Shown: positions 1 to 12,749 of the stretch, in pieces
Layout: each line of letters begins with the position of its first letter
Numbering within the stretch: the stretch's first letter is position 1
From: Valencia hispanica
Taxonomy: Eukaryota; Chordata; Actinopteri; Cyprinodontiformes; Valenciidae
DNA length: 64,000 nt
Direction of reading: 5' to 3'
NCBI GenBank assembly: GCA_963556495.2
Contig: OY747712.1
Span: forward strand, 17,696,735-17,760,734
The notes under the pieces: generated by a model
Databases searched by the model: none
Told to the model about the DNA's origin: nothing
Seen by the model: the letters and a program-made list of their open reading frames with translations, nothing else
Program-made: the position numbers and the translations under genes

Positions 1-825
1 TGACCACGAATTTCAAGAGCGCTCCATGCTTCCCTTCGCTCATTTACTCGCAGCACTTTCAAGTATGTTTCCTTTGCCCACGCAGCCAAAGGTACCTGCA
101 CTTCTCTGAATGACAAGTCAATAACTGCCCTTGATTGAACAGCAACGTTACCTTACCTAAACCCAAATTAAATGTAAGAGGGACACTGGATCCCACTATG
201 CAGACGAGCCCCTTTTATGTTGGGGATGCACAATACCAGTAATGCATGTAATTGCAATACTATTGCAGACTACTGTGATAAAAATATATTCTATGATTAT
301 TATTCTTGTCTTTATGAATCTAAAACTATACATCAAGTGTGGGCATAAAGGGCAAAATATATTATTGGCATGCAGAATTTGCACGCATAGAACTTAAAAT
401 ATAAAACTCTACTGCATATTGCATCCAACTGATGTTGATATTGTGGTGAAAAATGGGATTTGATACATCAGGTCTACAATAAAGCAACCTGAGCTTCCAA
501 AACATCTCAGTAGGACCACAGGCTGATCACCTCCGTGCCATACTGCATTAGAGCAGTGATTCATGCAAAAGGAGCCCTGACCAAGCGTTAAATGAATATA
601 CTGTACAGTATATAGATACCCTCGGAAGAAGACAAACACTCAAATTTTGAAAACTGAATTAAGGTTTTTCCATCAGCTGTAAGCTATAATTGCCAGAATT
701 AATAGAAAACGCTTGAAATGTATCAGTGAGCGTGTTATGAATTTATATTAAGTCACTTAAATTGCCTTTCCAAAGATCTTCTAATTTATTGAGATGAACC
801 TGTAAATATTTTAGCTTCATCTTAC

Positions 826-3800
826 CTGAACGTCACTGTTTTTTTGTCTTATGGTTTCCTCCTGTTGCCTAATCTCTTGCTCCAGGAAGAATTTCTCTCT
901 ATCAATGACAAAAGAAAGGCAGGAGATAAACATCTGTAAATGTATGTCTGTGTTTTTGCAGCTTGTTGTTTTTAACAAACTGAAAATACTGTCTGGAAAG
1001 GAACTGCTTTTTACCATTATCCAAGTTCTATAAAGTGCTTTAAATACTGCTCCAACTGGTGCACTCATCCAAAAACTCAAAATATTCTTCCTTTTAATAA
1101 ATATTGCTTTAGCAAAAGTGCTCAGAGTTAAAAGGATCCGATCTTCATCATGTCTTTACTTCAATCTTGGGTTTTTTTCCTCTCAGAGGAAGACAATCAA
1201 AGCGATCCTCCTGCTACTCGGGGTGCAGTGGCTCACCTCTGCAGCTGCGCTATTTCCTGGCTGAGGTCATCCAGCTCTTTGTTGCCTGTGAGCTCAACTG
1301 ACCCAATGGAGCTGGTGCTGTCCTGAGGGAAGGGAGACAGACGTTTAGGAGAACGAAGGGGGGGGGGGGGGGGGGTCACAAGAAAGGAGCAGAGATGACA
1401 AGCTGGACAACAGCAAGAGGGGGAAAGCGTACTGAGTGACACAAATGTAATTAAAGCCATGAAGGAATGATTCTGATACTCATGTGGGTGAATGAAAAGT
1501 GGGGTAAGAAGCACAGAAGGTACGTGAGCAGAATAAAGGCAGAGAGAGGAGCTCCCTGCTGGTATTTCTAAGAAAACAAAAGTTACAGGAAGGAAATGGA
1601 AAGATCTCGCTCAGCCTGGTGGGAGCGAGAGATGCAGACAATACATGAATGATGAGGAATGCAGGCAGCACATTTCATGGGCCGATTATCTGCATTTAGG
1701 ATATGATGATGGTTTGAAAACCAATAATCTATCACACTGTTCAGGTTTAAGGAGCTTCAATGAGATGCCAGAGCGACGACTGCAGCGACGACTCATCCAT
1801 AAGGTCATCAAAGTCTTCACAACAAAATCCAAAGTACTCCAGGCCTCACTTGCCTCAGTTAAGATCAGAGTTCATGACTCCGCTATAAGAAAGAGACTGG
1901 CCAGCATGGCACAGTTCCAAGGCAAAAATCACTGCTGAGCAAAAGGAACATGAAAACTCATCCGAATGTTGCCAGAAAACATCTTGATGATCCCCAAGAC
2001 TTTTGGGAAAATACTCTGTGGACTGACGACACAAGCTGAACTTTTCAGAAGGTTTGTGTCCCATAATATCTGGTGTAAAAGTAACACCCTATTTTAGAAA
2101 AAGAAACCTCATACCAACAGTAAAATATGGAGATGGTAGTGGGATGGTCTGGGACTGCTTCAGGACCTGAAAGACTTGCTGTGATAAATGGAACCATGAA
2201 TTCTGATGTCTGCCAAAAAATCTTGAAAAAGAACCATCGGCCATATGTTGGTGACCTCAAGCTGACACCAACTTGGGGTCTGCAGCAGGACAATGATCTG
2301 AAAACACACTCAACAAGTTCACCTCTGATTGGCTGAAGAAAAACAAAATGAAGGCTTTGGAGTGGCCTAGTCAAGTTTTCACAAGCGCCTGATTGCAGTT
2401 GTGGCTGCTAAGGGTGGCTCAACCAGTTATTAAGTTTAGGGGGCAATCGCTTTGTCACACAGGGCCATGGAGGTTTGGAGGTTTTTTCTCCCTTCATAAT
2501 AAAAATCTTCACCTAAAAACTGAACATTTAAGTGTGACAAAAATCCCCCCAAAAATAAAAATAATAAAGATATCAGCAAGAGGGTAAACACTTTTTCACA
2601 CCACTGTAATATCACCTTGGTAACAATAAATGTTTTAAACTCTGCACAACCAGCTAGAGCTAAACGATATGAACAGAAAAAAACGATTGCAGTATTTTTT
2701 TCAATAAAGAACGGAATTATTCATTTTAATGTCATGGTTTCAAACAAAACGACTAGTTTCTAGTATCTGCCTAAATACAAACTATTAAATAATACAACAA
2801 ACAATGAGATTTATTTCCAAACATTTTCATAAACTAACTAACTCGTTTAAGAATTGCAGGACTTCATGGACACTTTTCAAACTAGCAATACATTGATGTA
2901 TAAATCCCATTTAGTACTCTTTAAAAGGGTAAATATGTCTGAGCACAATCTGAAACTAAGGTAGATCAAGTTCCCACTACTGTGTGCAATTCATCGCGTG
3001 AAATACTTAAAAACACACAAAACAAAACAAGGCATAATACCATGAAGGACTTGGCAGAGCTGAAGAAACATAAGCTGGTGAAACAGGTGGCCTAACATAG
3101 TTGGATGTTCCTTTCTCACACTGAGCCACAGCATGTGATAGAGCAACAGCACCACCTAACGGCATTACGCTGAAATACTCACTCTGCGCATACTAGCTGT
3201 GGAAACCAGGTCTGGTCTCACAGGAGGAGGAATCCCCATATAGTTCTGATAGACAGGACAGAAAAGGACTCAAAGGTATAAGCAATTAGACGGTCTGCAT
3301 TGGAGGACTGGAGAGCAACAAAGCAGAGCTCAGTGTTTAGAACTACAGTCACCCGTGTTACAACCACAAACTTCAATGTATTTTGAGTTTTTATGTAATA
3401 AACACAAGATTGTGCAAAATCCTGAAGCGGAATAAAAATCCTGCAAGCTCAAATGTTTTGTCAAACCAAATCTTCTTTAAGAAGCTCTTCTATTCTCCAC
3501 TAGTTACCTGTATTAATGGCTCCTGTTTGAACTTGTTATCTGTATAAAGGCCACCTGTCCACACCTTCAAACAGACTCCAACCCCCACCATGGCCAAGAC
3601 CAGAGAGCTGTCCAAGGACATCAGGGGCAAGATTGTACCCCCGCACAAGACTGGTATGAGCCAGTCTACAATACGCAAGCAGCTTGGTGAGAAAAGATCA
3701 ACTATTGGCACAATTATTAGAAAATGGAATAAATACAAGATCACTGACAATCTCCCTCGACCCTGGGGCTCCATGCAAGGGGAAAGGACGACTGATCCAT

Positions 3801-6800
3801 ATTAAGGAAAGGATGAATGGGGCCATGCATCACCCGGGCAACGAAGGGATGGCTACGTAAAAAGCATTTCAGGGTTCTGGAGTGGCCTAGCCAGTCTATA
3901 GACCTCAATCCAATAGAAAATCTTTGGAGGGAGTTGAAAGCCCGTGTTGCCCATCAACAGCCCCAAAACATCACAGCTCTAAAGAAGATCTGCATGGAAG
4001 AATGGGCCAAAATACTAGCTGCAGTGTGTACAAACCTGGTGAAGACCTACAGGAAACGTTTGACCTCTGTCATTGCTAACCAAAATTACACTACAAAGTA
4101 TGGAGGGGAGCTTTTGTTACTGAGCAAGTTCTTATTTTCTGTAGCAATATACAAATAAATTATTTAAAAAGCATACAATGTGATTTCCTGGATATTTTTT
4201 TTTTTTTTTACATTCGGTCTCACAGTTGAAGTGTATCTATGATGAAAATGACAGACATCGCTCATCTTTTTAAATGGGGACAGCAGGCACAATCGGAGAC
4301 TGGCAAATACTTTTTTGCCCCACTGTATATTTAATGCCTCTGGGTTAATATTCTGTAGAACCTCTTTTGACTGTAATTGCAAACTGTGCCCATCTGGAGA
4401 CATTTGTCTATTCTTCCAACAACTAAAGCACAGCAGGATTTAATGTCTGAAGAGCAGTTTTAATTCTTGCTGCAGATTCTCATTTCTGGACTTTGACTGG
4501 GCCATTGTTACACAAAAATATACTTGGTCTAAAACTGTTCCCATAAACAGCTCTGGCTGTATGTTTGGGTTAGTTGTCCTGCTTGAAGTTGAAATTCCAT
4601 CGTAGCCTCAAATCTTTTGCAACCCCAGTTTATCTTTAAGGACTGCCAAGTATTTTGCTCCATCCATCTTCCCATCATGCCCTTGCTGAAGAAAAGCATC
4701 CCCAAAGGATTATGTTGCCAGCACCATGTGTCCACTTAAAGACTGCTTCTTCATGGTGAGGTGCAGTTTCACTATTTTTTGTTTGCTGTTCCACCTACAT
4801 GGCTTCAAACAAACTATAAAGTTGATTTCTAATCTTTCTTAGGCTTTTTCTCTGGCCACTCCTACATAAATGTCAGATTTGTGATGTGCACAACTGATCT
4901 GCGAGAGAAGGTGTCCAGTTAACAGATTCTCTTACCCGAGCGGTGGAACTCTGCAGCTCCAACAGAGTCTGGTTTATGCTCTCTTGTCGTCCTATTTTAT
5001 AATCTAACCTTGGTTTAAACCTCTCCACAACTTCATCCCTGACCTTCCTGGTATTCCTGAAAGTAAACTGCACACATAATTAGAACGAATCTAAGGGCAA
5101 TAGGCTTAATTTGGATGTATCAGAGTAAATGGGGCTACATACTGTATGCTACAGTTTTAATATTGTAATTTTTTTAATATAGCGGAAAAAAAAAATATTT
5201 TCCCTTCCAAATATGCACCGACTTGTGTTGGTTTATCACGTACAATCCCTACAAAATACCTTGAAGTTTGAGGTTTCTATAGGACATAACGTGAAAAGAT
5301 TTTCAAAGGGAATGGATACTTATGCAAGGCACACTTGTAGCAGAGAAAAAGAAACGTAAAGAAAAAGGTTAGTTTTTAAAGGGTTTTTTGTAGAGTATTT
5401 ATGAGTGAAAAGCATCTTTGTCATTTTTGGACTATATGCAAACAGCACAGCACTAAACCCCTATGAAATGTTCCTATTGCCTCGTTTCCACTGAGCGGTA
5501 CGGCACCGGTCTGTGCGGTTCAGTAAACTATTTCATTGTCTGGCGTATTCAGGAGAGGGTTTCCACCGCTATTTGGAAGCAGTGACGTTTTTCTGTCTGG
5601 ACTGTGTTGTGTGACGCCAGTAGCTCCACCCTAATCGTACAGTACCATTGTCCTATGGACCTACAACTGACATGGGGGCCCAGGAATGGTGCAGTACAGG
5701 TCGGTTGTACCATGGAAACGGACTAAATAGAGCATCAAACTGCACCAACCCGTGCTGTACCGCTCAGTGGAAACAAGGCAAATGCTCGGCATTGTGAAAA
5801 TTTGCACTTGAGCTGGGCCTGATCAAAACTTGAACTGATGACTCAAATACTTTACATTGCTTAAACTGAAAAGATGCTAAGTGACTTAAAGAAGAGCTTT
5901 TAAAGATGGAGTCGGGACTCACAAGACCCATAGCTGATCCTGCAGTCCTCTCTGATGGGGGGATCATGTCTGAAGTGAGAGTAGAGGGAGGGTCTATGCC
6001 TTTAGTCACCTTCTGTTGAATGAAATGCATGGCCAGGGCAAACTGCTCTGGGGTCAGTTTGCCTGTCTGTTTTGTGTCAGCGAGTCCCCTGTGGAAAGGA
6101 AGACAGGTTTCCCCTTCAAAAGAGAAAATCACTACAAGTTTTTCTGAAAATAGGTACCAGCTGATTAAAGCTGCTATACCGAATCTGCAAAACAAGCTTG
6201 CTTAAAACATTTTTTCATGCCTCTTAACAACGTTCAAATATAGTATAGCTAATACATATTTTGTGGAGATAAAAAAAACAAACAAGAAAAACAAAAAATT
6301 AAAAGTCAAATTCTATAGCATTTGTCTAAAAACCTCAGCCAATAACATTGCTCTGTCCGAAATCAACGTTTGGACCTTCCGGTTGTTATCTCACCGGACA
6401 AGTGCACTTCCACATTTACCTGGCTCCTTTACTCATTACGCGTTCCCGCATTTTGCAACAGAACACCACTGCTGCGAGATGTTCTCCGCTCAATAATGTC
6501 AGAGACGGAGAAACAGCTGGCTGCTACCACTTCAACTTTAGGACAAACTACCAGAGTCCCAAAAAGAAAAACGCTATTTGAAGTCGCAGAAAAAAAGGAA
6601 AAATAGAGACTGGTGACAAAACTCCAAATGGTGTTTTGCGCTCTCTCGTTTACTGAGGCAAAGCGAGTTCCCAAATCAGGGAGGCGTGGCGTAGGGATGA
6701 TAGCTGAACAGAGGGGTGAGAGTTCTGTGACTGTGCTTATGGTGAAAAGCTAGCTTGTTCTGCAGATTCAGTATAGCAGATTTAAGATGGTTTCACATTT

Positions 6801-9800
6801 CTAAATTACTTCCTGCCCTATTTGGAGCAACTTGCAAAGATTCAATCCATTAAAGGTAATAGAGCTCATAACCCAAATGACTTATAACTCAACAATAGTT
6901 GGCTTCTCTTACAATTATGTATGTCACATCTTTTACATGTGCTCTGCATCAAAATGTTAGGTCAACCCAACAGTTTTCCTCCAGAACAAACATTTTTATG
7001 TCAGATTTTCATCGGAAAATGGGAGAAGCAACAGCAAAAGAGGATTTAAATACCAACAGCACCATGAAAAATAAAGATATCTGCAAATATATTAAAACAA
7101 AGACAACAGGGAATGTGTAGGCAAAGCTAGCAGATACATGTCAAAAAACATTTTTAATAAACTCATCTGTACCGTAGGAAAAAAATCTGCCAGATAAAAT
7201 AATGAGTTTTTAGTTTGATTCAATTTATTTACTGTGGAAAAATATTCCATCATAGAAATAACTGCTTTAAATAAAATAAGTGGCAAAATTACCTATCAAC
7301 GTTGATTAAATTAACGCAAGTGAAACATTTTCTCATTTGTCTTGCCGGATTTGACAACCAGTGAATGAATGCAGTTACATTAAAAGGTTGGAGTTTTCTA
7401 AACCTGGGTTACTTTACTATATTCAATAACATCTATTTCAATGTTATACCCACTGTGGTTTTTCTTGCGATTTATTCCTAATCATCTGAAACTACATTTT
7501 TATTGAACTAAGTGGTGGTCTCACCATATCTGCGCCAGCATGGTCTGAGAGAGGTTGGACTGCATGAAGATCTCAATGATCTCTGTGCCTGTGATGAAGC
7601 CGTCTCCATCCGTGTCTGTTTTCTTGAAAAGCTCCTTATATTTTTCCCTGTCGGCCACCGGTACCACCCAGTTCACTGCAGCCTGGGGGAGCAAGACAAC
7701 AAAAAATTATCAAAACGTGCATTTAATCCTCATTGCAGCACTTTATAAAAGATACATTTTAAAATTCTAATGTCTGTTTTTAAGGCTCTGAAAGGTTTAT
7801 CCCCAACACTTAGTACAAATACCAAGGTTCCATTGCAAAACCTCTGGAATGAGTTTCCATTGCACATTAGATTATCTCCACTCCTTAACGCTTTTAAGTT
7901 CTGTTTAAAAACTTACTTTTATACCTTTGCTTGTAATTCTCAGTTTTTGTCTATGTTTTTCTTAATACATAGTTTAATGTTCTTATCTTGCTTGTTTTTT
8001 ACTGTTAGTATTTATTATATTATTTCTGTTCTCCTTTTTTGTGTTTTCTTTTGTTTCTTGTCTCATGTCCAAATTGTACAGCACTTTGGTCAGCCGCCAT
8101 GCTGTTTTTAAATGTGCTTTATCAAATAAATGGTATGGTAATGGTATTCAAACCCTTGACATTTTTCACATTCTGTTTCACCACAACTTCAAAGATTAAC
8201 ATATTTTATTGGGATTTGATGTGACAGACCAAAAAGAAGTGCAAGGAAAATAATTAATGATTTATGGGGGTTTTTTATACTGAAAATCTGAAAGGTGTTG
8301 CATGCATTTGTATTTAGACCCCTTTATTCTGATTTCTCTACATAAATCCAGTGCAATCAATTGCCTTTTCCACCAGTGTTTAATTTTATCTCTTCAATGC
8401 AGGTATTCTGCGAAGACTAGGGATTCGTTAGAGAACATGAATGAACAAAAAGCATCACAAAGATCAAGCAACAAACGATCTAATTATTTGATTCTGGTTA
8501 GCTGAAGCAGATACAAATAAAAAAGTAGTTTCAGTGTAGATTATCTAAGGCCCGACTCAAAAAGTCACATTTGTAGCAGTTTATCATATAAAACATTGAA
8601 GTTTGTGGTTGTATATTAGAAAGTGTGCAACATTCAAAGGGTATGAGTACTTTTGCAAGACTATGTGTTTTAATTCCACCTCAACTCCTAACTCGGCCAA
8701 TTTGTCCCATCCAATGAGCACAACTTTACCCTGGATTTTCTAACATCTTCGAGTTACAGGCTACTATTCATCTTCAACCAACACAGAGTGCTTTTGTCAA
8801 CATATTCTCTTAATAATAAAAAGAGCTATCAATAGAAAAACTCGAGGTGTACAGAGTTTTAAAATAAGGAGTGTACATTTCTGGTAGCATTTTTACACTT
8901 TCGTTTGATTGGAGGATGAAATCTCACGAAGAGAAAAAGCAGTACAATCAGACAGAAGATGGGTTGGTACGTTTGAAGCCTTTTGGTACTTTAACTTTAA
9001 TCTAGTCAAAGTGTATTTATCCAAGTGTATATTTTAAATTTCTACTTCAATATCAGCTGCATCTAGACAGAAAGAATTAAACCAAATCCAGATTCATCTT
9101 GGATTTAAGATGGCAATGTTACCATCAACATTCTGTTGCTTGAGATGAATCATCTTCAGGTAAACGTCCTATGAAATTTGCTGATACAACTACATTTGCT
9201 TTCAATTTAGCATAGTCTCAAGTATTTTAGTAATACCACTTGTTTCCCTTTTAAGAAAACCTGTCTCTCAGGAAGTCACGGTTGAAAATAATCCCTGCAG
9301 GAGAAACAAACTGTCCCTCATGCAATGCCCTCAACGATGTGGTAAAACGAGTCCTACTGTTAGTAACAGTAAAGTTAATACATGAAATACTTGTCACTCC
9401 AAAACTCCAAGCTCAGAACTAGTAACACTTACTTAGGGTGGAGCATTTAGAATAAAACAGAAGATTTCTTTTGACCAATTTAAAACAAGACTTTCTTTTT
9501 TTGCATAAGCTGAGTAGAGGGTCTTTTAAACCCAATATTCTCCCAAGTTGAAAGCTATAATGAATAAAAGCATATTATGTACAAATTATGTCAAATTATG
9601 AGGAGCAAAGTTACATCAAAGAGCATCTTTTTCATGACTAAACACTTCAATTATATTTTAAAAAGATTCAACATACAGTTTTCTGTAAAATCATACAAAA
9701 AAGGAGCTGAACTAACAACGATCACATTAATACACAGAGAAAAAAGCTGCTTATGTTGACATACCGCTGGAGTGGACGCTGGGCTGGATTGAAAGGAGTG

Positions 9801-12281
9801 TTTTGGAGACAGTTTGACAGCACTGGGGGTGAGAGGAGAAACGCCACCCAGAGAAGAAGCCACGCTCCCCACAGGAGGAGTGGCGCTTCTCAGAGAAGGA
9901 GAGCTCCGCAGGGCGGCCGGCCCAGATCCGAGGCGGGACAGAACGGGCAACACGGCCACAGCACCTGGAAGCGCAGGCGCAGATTTTTTTCTTTTGGATG
10001 GTGGGATAAGAGAAGAAGGTAGGCTGCTTGGGACAGGCTCCTTCTCCATAGTACGATATACAAGATGCATAGCCTGGAACATGATGAACATAACTATTAT
10101 TAAAAATGCAACATTACATTTATCTTGGGGGAACTGTAAAAGAAGCAAAATATCTATGCATACCACTGTGAATTCTTCTTTGTCCAAATGTCCATCTTTG
10201 TCCACATCACTAAGGTCCCAAATCTATAGTTAAATAATAATTACTTGAGAGCTGATTGCATTGAAATGTCAAACAACAATACAGTGCTATACACTGAGTT
10301 CATATTACCTTTCCCAACACATCCAGAGGTAGCTTGGAGTTTATCAAAACAGGTCGGACCTTGTCACCGGAGAGGAGACCTTTTACAGGGGCCAGACTTT
10401 CAAAAATTGCCTCGAACTTCCCTTTTTCATCCGGCTAGGAGTGAATGAAAATATTTAGAACACAAGCTCTTTCATTCATTGTTCTCGAGAGTATTCTTAC
10501 AAATCTGCTTTGGCTTACCCTAATTGCCCAGTCAGATCCTGTTGATGATGTAGTTAATGGGCTGTCAGTGTCTCTCTGTAAAAGACAAGAGAAAAAATGA
10601 GGACATAACAATATTGATTTGGATATGAGGAAAAAAACTGTAAGAACTTTACCTATGACAGCTTATTGGTGTGAAGGTAGACAAAGGTTTTTAAACATCG
10701 TAGTTTATAAATTGTTCGATTTTCAGTCAAAGTTCATGCAGTGCTTTTGTATGACAGTAGGTGACAGAGTGATTTGAGTTTTCTCCAGCTGAATGGAGCA
10801 TAGACTAACAGAGTGCTAGCCCTCCAGCACCTGCTGCTTTGCACCAGATACTACACTTTTTCCTCTCTAACGTAAAAAGACAAATTCAGCTATTTTGAAA
10901 TACTTCAATGTCGCAAAAGTCACGATGAATCATGGAAAAGCCACCAATCACTTTAAACTAGCTCTGCTTTAAACATCTGAAAATACTTTATAAATTTCAA
11001 AACAGCAAAAATATATAAACACAGGAATAATTAAATGTTATAGTTACCACTACCATACTTGTTATAATAAATGTTAAACAGCTAATAATGTTTTATTAAA
11101 AGCAACTACATCATATACATTTTTCTCACAATTTTTCCAAACATCCTGAAACAGTCATTGTCTGGTGACAATTTCATATCAGCCCATGCCTAATTACTTT
11201 TTAGGGACAATAAAGTCCACTGATTTTATTCCCAAAAGACTTCAGAAGTATCCTCCCCCCATCAAATCGATTGCTACAGCAGCTATTGATAAAATCATTT
11301 GAACACTCACAAATTTTGGCGCAGTTACAGTTTGGTTGAGGTTGTTGAGGCTGATATCATTTCCACCCTGTGCTGACGCCACCAGTCTCAAAGCAACGAA
11401 GAAACCCTACAAAAGGGGGAACAAGGCAGATCATGTCTGGTGTTTTCTGCACACATCAGCATTCTACCAACAAAGCAACTTTGTGAAAAAGAAATACTGA
11501 GTTACCCTCTTATCCAAATAGCCTTTTCTATCAGAATCTGCCAAATCCCATATCTAAAAAGATGAAGAAAAAAAGGTTAGATTTGATTTCTGGAGTACAT
11601 TCAGGGTAAAGATGTAGATCAGTTCAAGACCCACTTTTCCAAGAGTACTGTCTGATAATCCAGACTTTTTAAGAAACTGAGCTGCATCGCCTGCTGATAT
11701 TTTGCCTGTATTTCCTGGATCAAGCTGCAAAAAAAAACAAAAAAAAAACAAGCACATCAACAAATGTCAGATTACTGATAGATAACATTTAGCTTAGTAA
11801 CCATAAAGAGTAGAACAGGAAATCACAGACAAGGAAACCTTTACCTGTCTGTAATAATTTTCAAATGATGCGTTTCCATTTGATAACTGTCCAAGAACAA
11901 AAAAGAATGACACATAAAAATGTCAACTGTCAACACGCAGTTAAACAAAGTAGTTGTTCAAAATGTAGCTTCTTACAAAGTAAGCAAAACGATTTATCAC
12001 GTAATTAAGCAAAAACAAAACTCTAGTAGAAAACAGCCTTAACACGTTCAATTAACACATCACAGCTCTACCTAGCTTACTATGTTGACTCAGTGGAGAA
12101 CGAAAACTCGCTTAATTCGGTTTAACTGACAAATACTTAATACGGCTTATGACATCGTGACGTGGAAAGAGCACACAACACAAACGTCACTGTTACTTGA
12201 TAACGACGGACATAAAAAAATTAAGACTTTCTTTCTCTTGTTTGACGTTGTTACCTGACTGAGAGTCATGAGCGCCGCCAT
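826..12281 (-). CDS. eps15l1: Epidermal growth factor receptor substrate 15-like 1 (EPS15L1/EPS15R), 5' part; 3' end off the window
   Basis: Endocytic scaffold of clathrin-coated pits; its EH domains bind NPF-containing partners such as epsins. Thirteen exons with GT-AG ends and consistent phases: 12255-12281, 11845-11886, 11635-11724, 11506-11553, 11311-11406, 10519-10575, 10309-10434, 10164-10223, 9765-10073, 7525-7682, 5923-6088, 1237-1322, 826-898 (1338 nt, 446 codons so far). EH1 is about residues 15-105 ([12 protein letters not shown]). EH2 is about 121-200, with an EF-hand-like loop [11 protein letters not shown] and then the linker [21 protein letters not shown] Ser/Pro-rich linker ends at residue 285. 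EH3 is about 288-380 ([13 protein letters not shown], then [18 protein letters not shown]). The coiled coil starts at about 394 ([15 protein letters not shown]). The start was chosen because the short first exon encodes MAALMTLSQ next to a GC-rich promoter, like the mammalian N-terminus. The EH order, the PPSKRKK linker and the coil entry favour EPS15L1 over EPS15. The DPF-rich C-terminus is missing because the window ends. Confidence 0.93.
1740..2630 (+). mobile_element. Tc1/mariner transposon remnant, plus orientation
   Basis: Decayed transposase text in an eps15l1 intron. Successive frames give a Tc1 N-terminal helix-turn-helix-like part (near 1760-1900), then the region that normally holds the first catalytic Asp (near 2010-2040), a glycine-rich [17 protein letters not shown] segment at 2125-2160, and an LQQDND segment at 2281-2300 (second catalytic Asp). 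Frameshifts and stops throughout; not functional. 3' part near 2560-2630 resembles Tc1 terminal sequence. Confidence 0.75.
2640..3420. other. eps15l1 intron stretch without recognisable features
   Basis: AT-rich intronic DNA between two Tc1 remnants. I see no exon, RNA gene or clear repeat. Confidence 0.5.
3480..4335 (+). mobile_element. Internally deleted Tc1 transposon, plus orientation
   Basis: The N-terminal half of a Tc1 transposase is readable at 3590-3805 (DNA-binding part, [16 protein letters not shown] then [18 protein letters not shown]). After a deletion the C-terminal end follows at 3868-4120 ([18 protein letters not shown], holding the last catalytic Glu, then the tail). The catalytic Asp region is deleted, so it is dead. 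The right end near 4310-4330 reads as the rim of a Tc1 inverted terminal repeat (GCCCCACTGTATA). Confidence 0.85.
4336..5340 (-). mobile_element. Second Tc1 remnant, minus orientation
   Basis: Read on the minus strand, 4735-4529 gives transposase text around the conserved MDGAKY region, shifted in frame, and 5073-4873 gives an N-terminal fragment ([11 protein letters not shown]). It lies head to head with the element at 3480-4335. Its far edge near 5310-5340 has a TIR-like stretch. Multiple disablements. Confidence 0.75.
5477..5781. mobile_element. MITE with about 30-bp terminal inverted repeats
   Basis: Ends are imperfect inverted repeats: left TTGCCTCGTTTCCACTGAGC, right (reverse complement) TTGCCTTGTTTCCACTGAGC, continuing through GGTACGG/GGTACAG. 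The 305-bp body is GC-richer than the surrounding intron and encodes no protein. A non-autonomous DNA transposon; the superfamily could not be fixed because the target duplication is unclear. Confidence 0.8.
6360..6740. other. GC-richer intronic block, unclassified
   Basis: Between two eps15l1 exons, with base composition unlike the flanks and overlapping open frames on both strands (6370-6606 plus, 6429-6674 minus). The predicted proteins match no family I know and the block lacks splice-supported structure. A MITE or other repeat is more likely than an exon. Confidence 0.3.
7760..8135 (+). mobile_element. LINE 3'-end fragment
   Basis: The sense translation at 7800-7920 contains the [19 protein letters not shown] motif typical of a common fish non-LTR retrotransposon C-terminus. 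It is followed by a T-rich untranslated part and an AAATGTGCTTTATCAAATAA end, the usual 3' terminus of this repeat. 5'-truncated, as LINE copies usually are. Confidence 0.6.
8136..8680 (+). mobile_element. Internally deleted Tc1 remnant
   Basis: Left part (8150-8330) resembles a Tc1 5' end (CAAACCCTTGACATTTTTCA). A fragment near 8430-8480 matches the start of a Tc1 transposase gene. The right end, AGGGTATGAGTACTTTTGCA at 8637-8656, is a Tc1 terminal repeat. Nearly the whole transposase is deleted. Confidence 0.65.
8690..9560. other. eps15l1 intron, nothing recognisable
   Basis: AT-rich intron between the EH2-linker exon and EH3. No coding exon, RNA gene or clear repeat was seen. Confidence 0.5.
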
Positions 12282-12400
12282 ATTTCCTGGTGAGTGCCGT
12301 GAACGCGCGCCGCGCACACGCCCATACGGGGCACGAGCGAGCTGCTTCAGCAGAGTAGCGTGTTTCCGGGAATGTGACGTCATCCGCCTGGGTATTTCAG
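12282..12400 (-). promoter_or_regulatory. GC-rich eps15l1 promoter with perfect CRE
   Basis: CpG-rich stretch directly upstream of the eps15l1 ATG in an AT-rich neighbourhood. It contains a palindromic cAMP response element TGACGTCA at 12375-12382, about 95-100 bp upstream of the ATG, and an ETS-like TTCCGGG at 12364-12370. A TATA-less, broadly expressed promoter is inferred. A microsatellite-ended repeat starts immediately upstream. Confidence 0.6.
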
Positions 12401-12424
12401 TGGATGGCTGGCATTGTTTGTTTT

Positions 12425-12705
<281 letters not shown>

Positions 12706-12749
12706 TTTAGGGAAAAAAGGTTGCCCACTGAAAGAAATAAACCACATTC

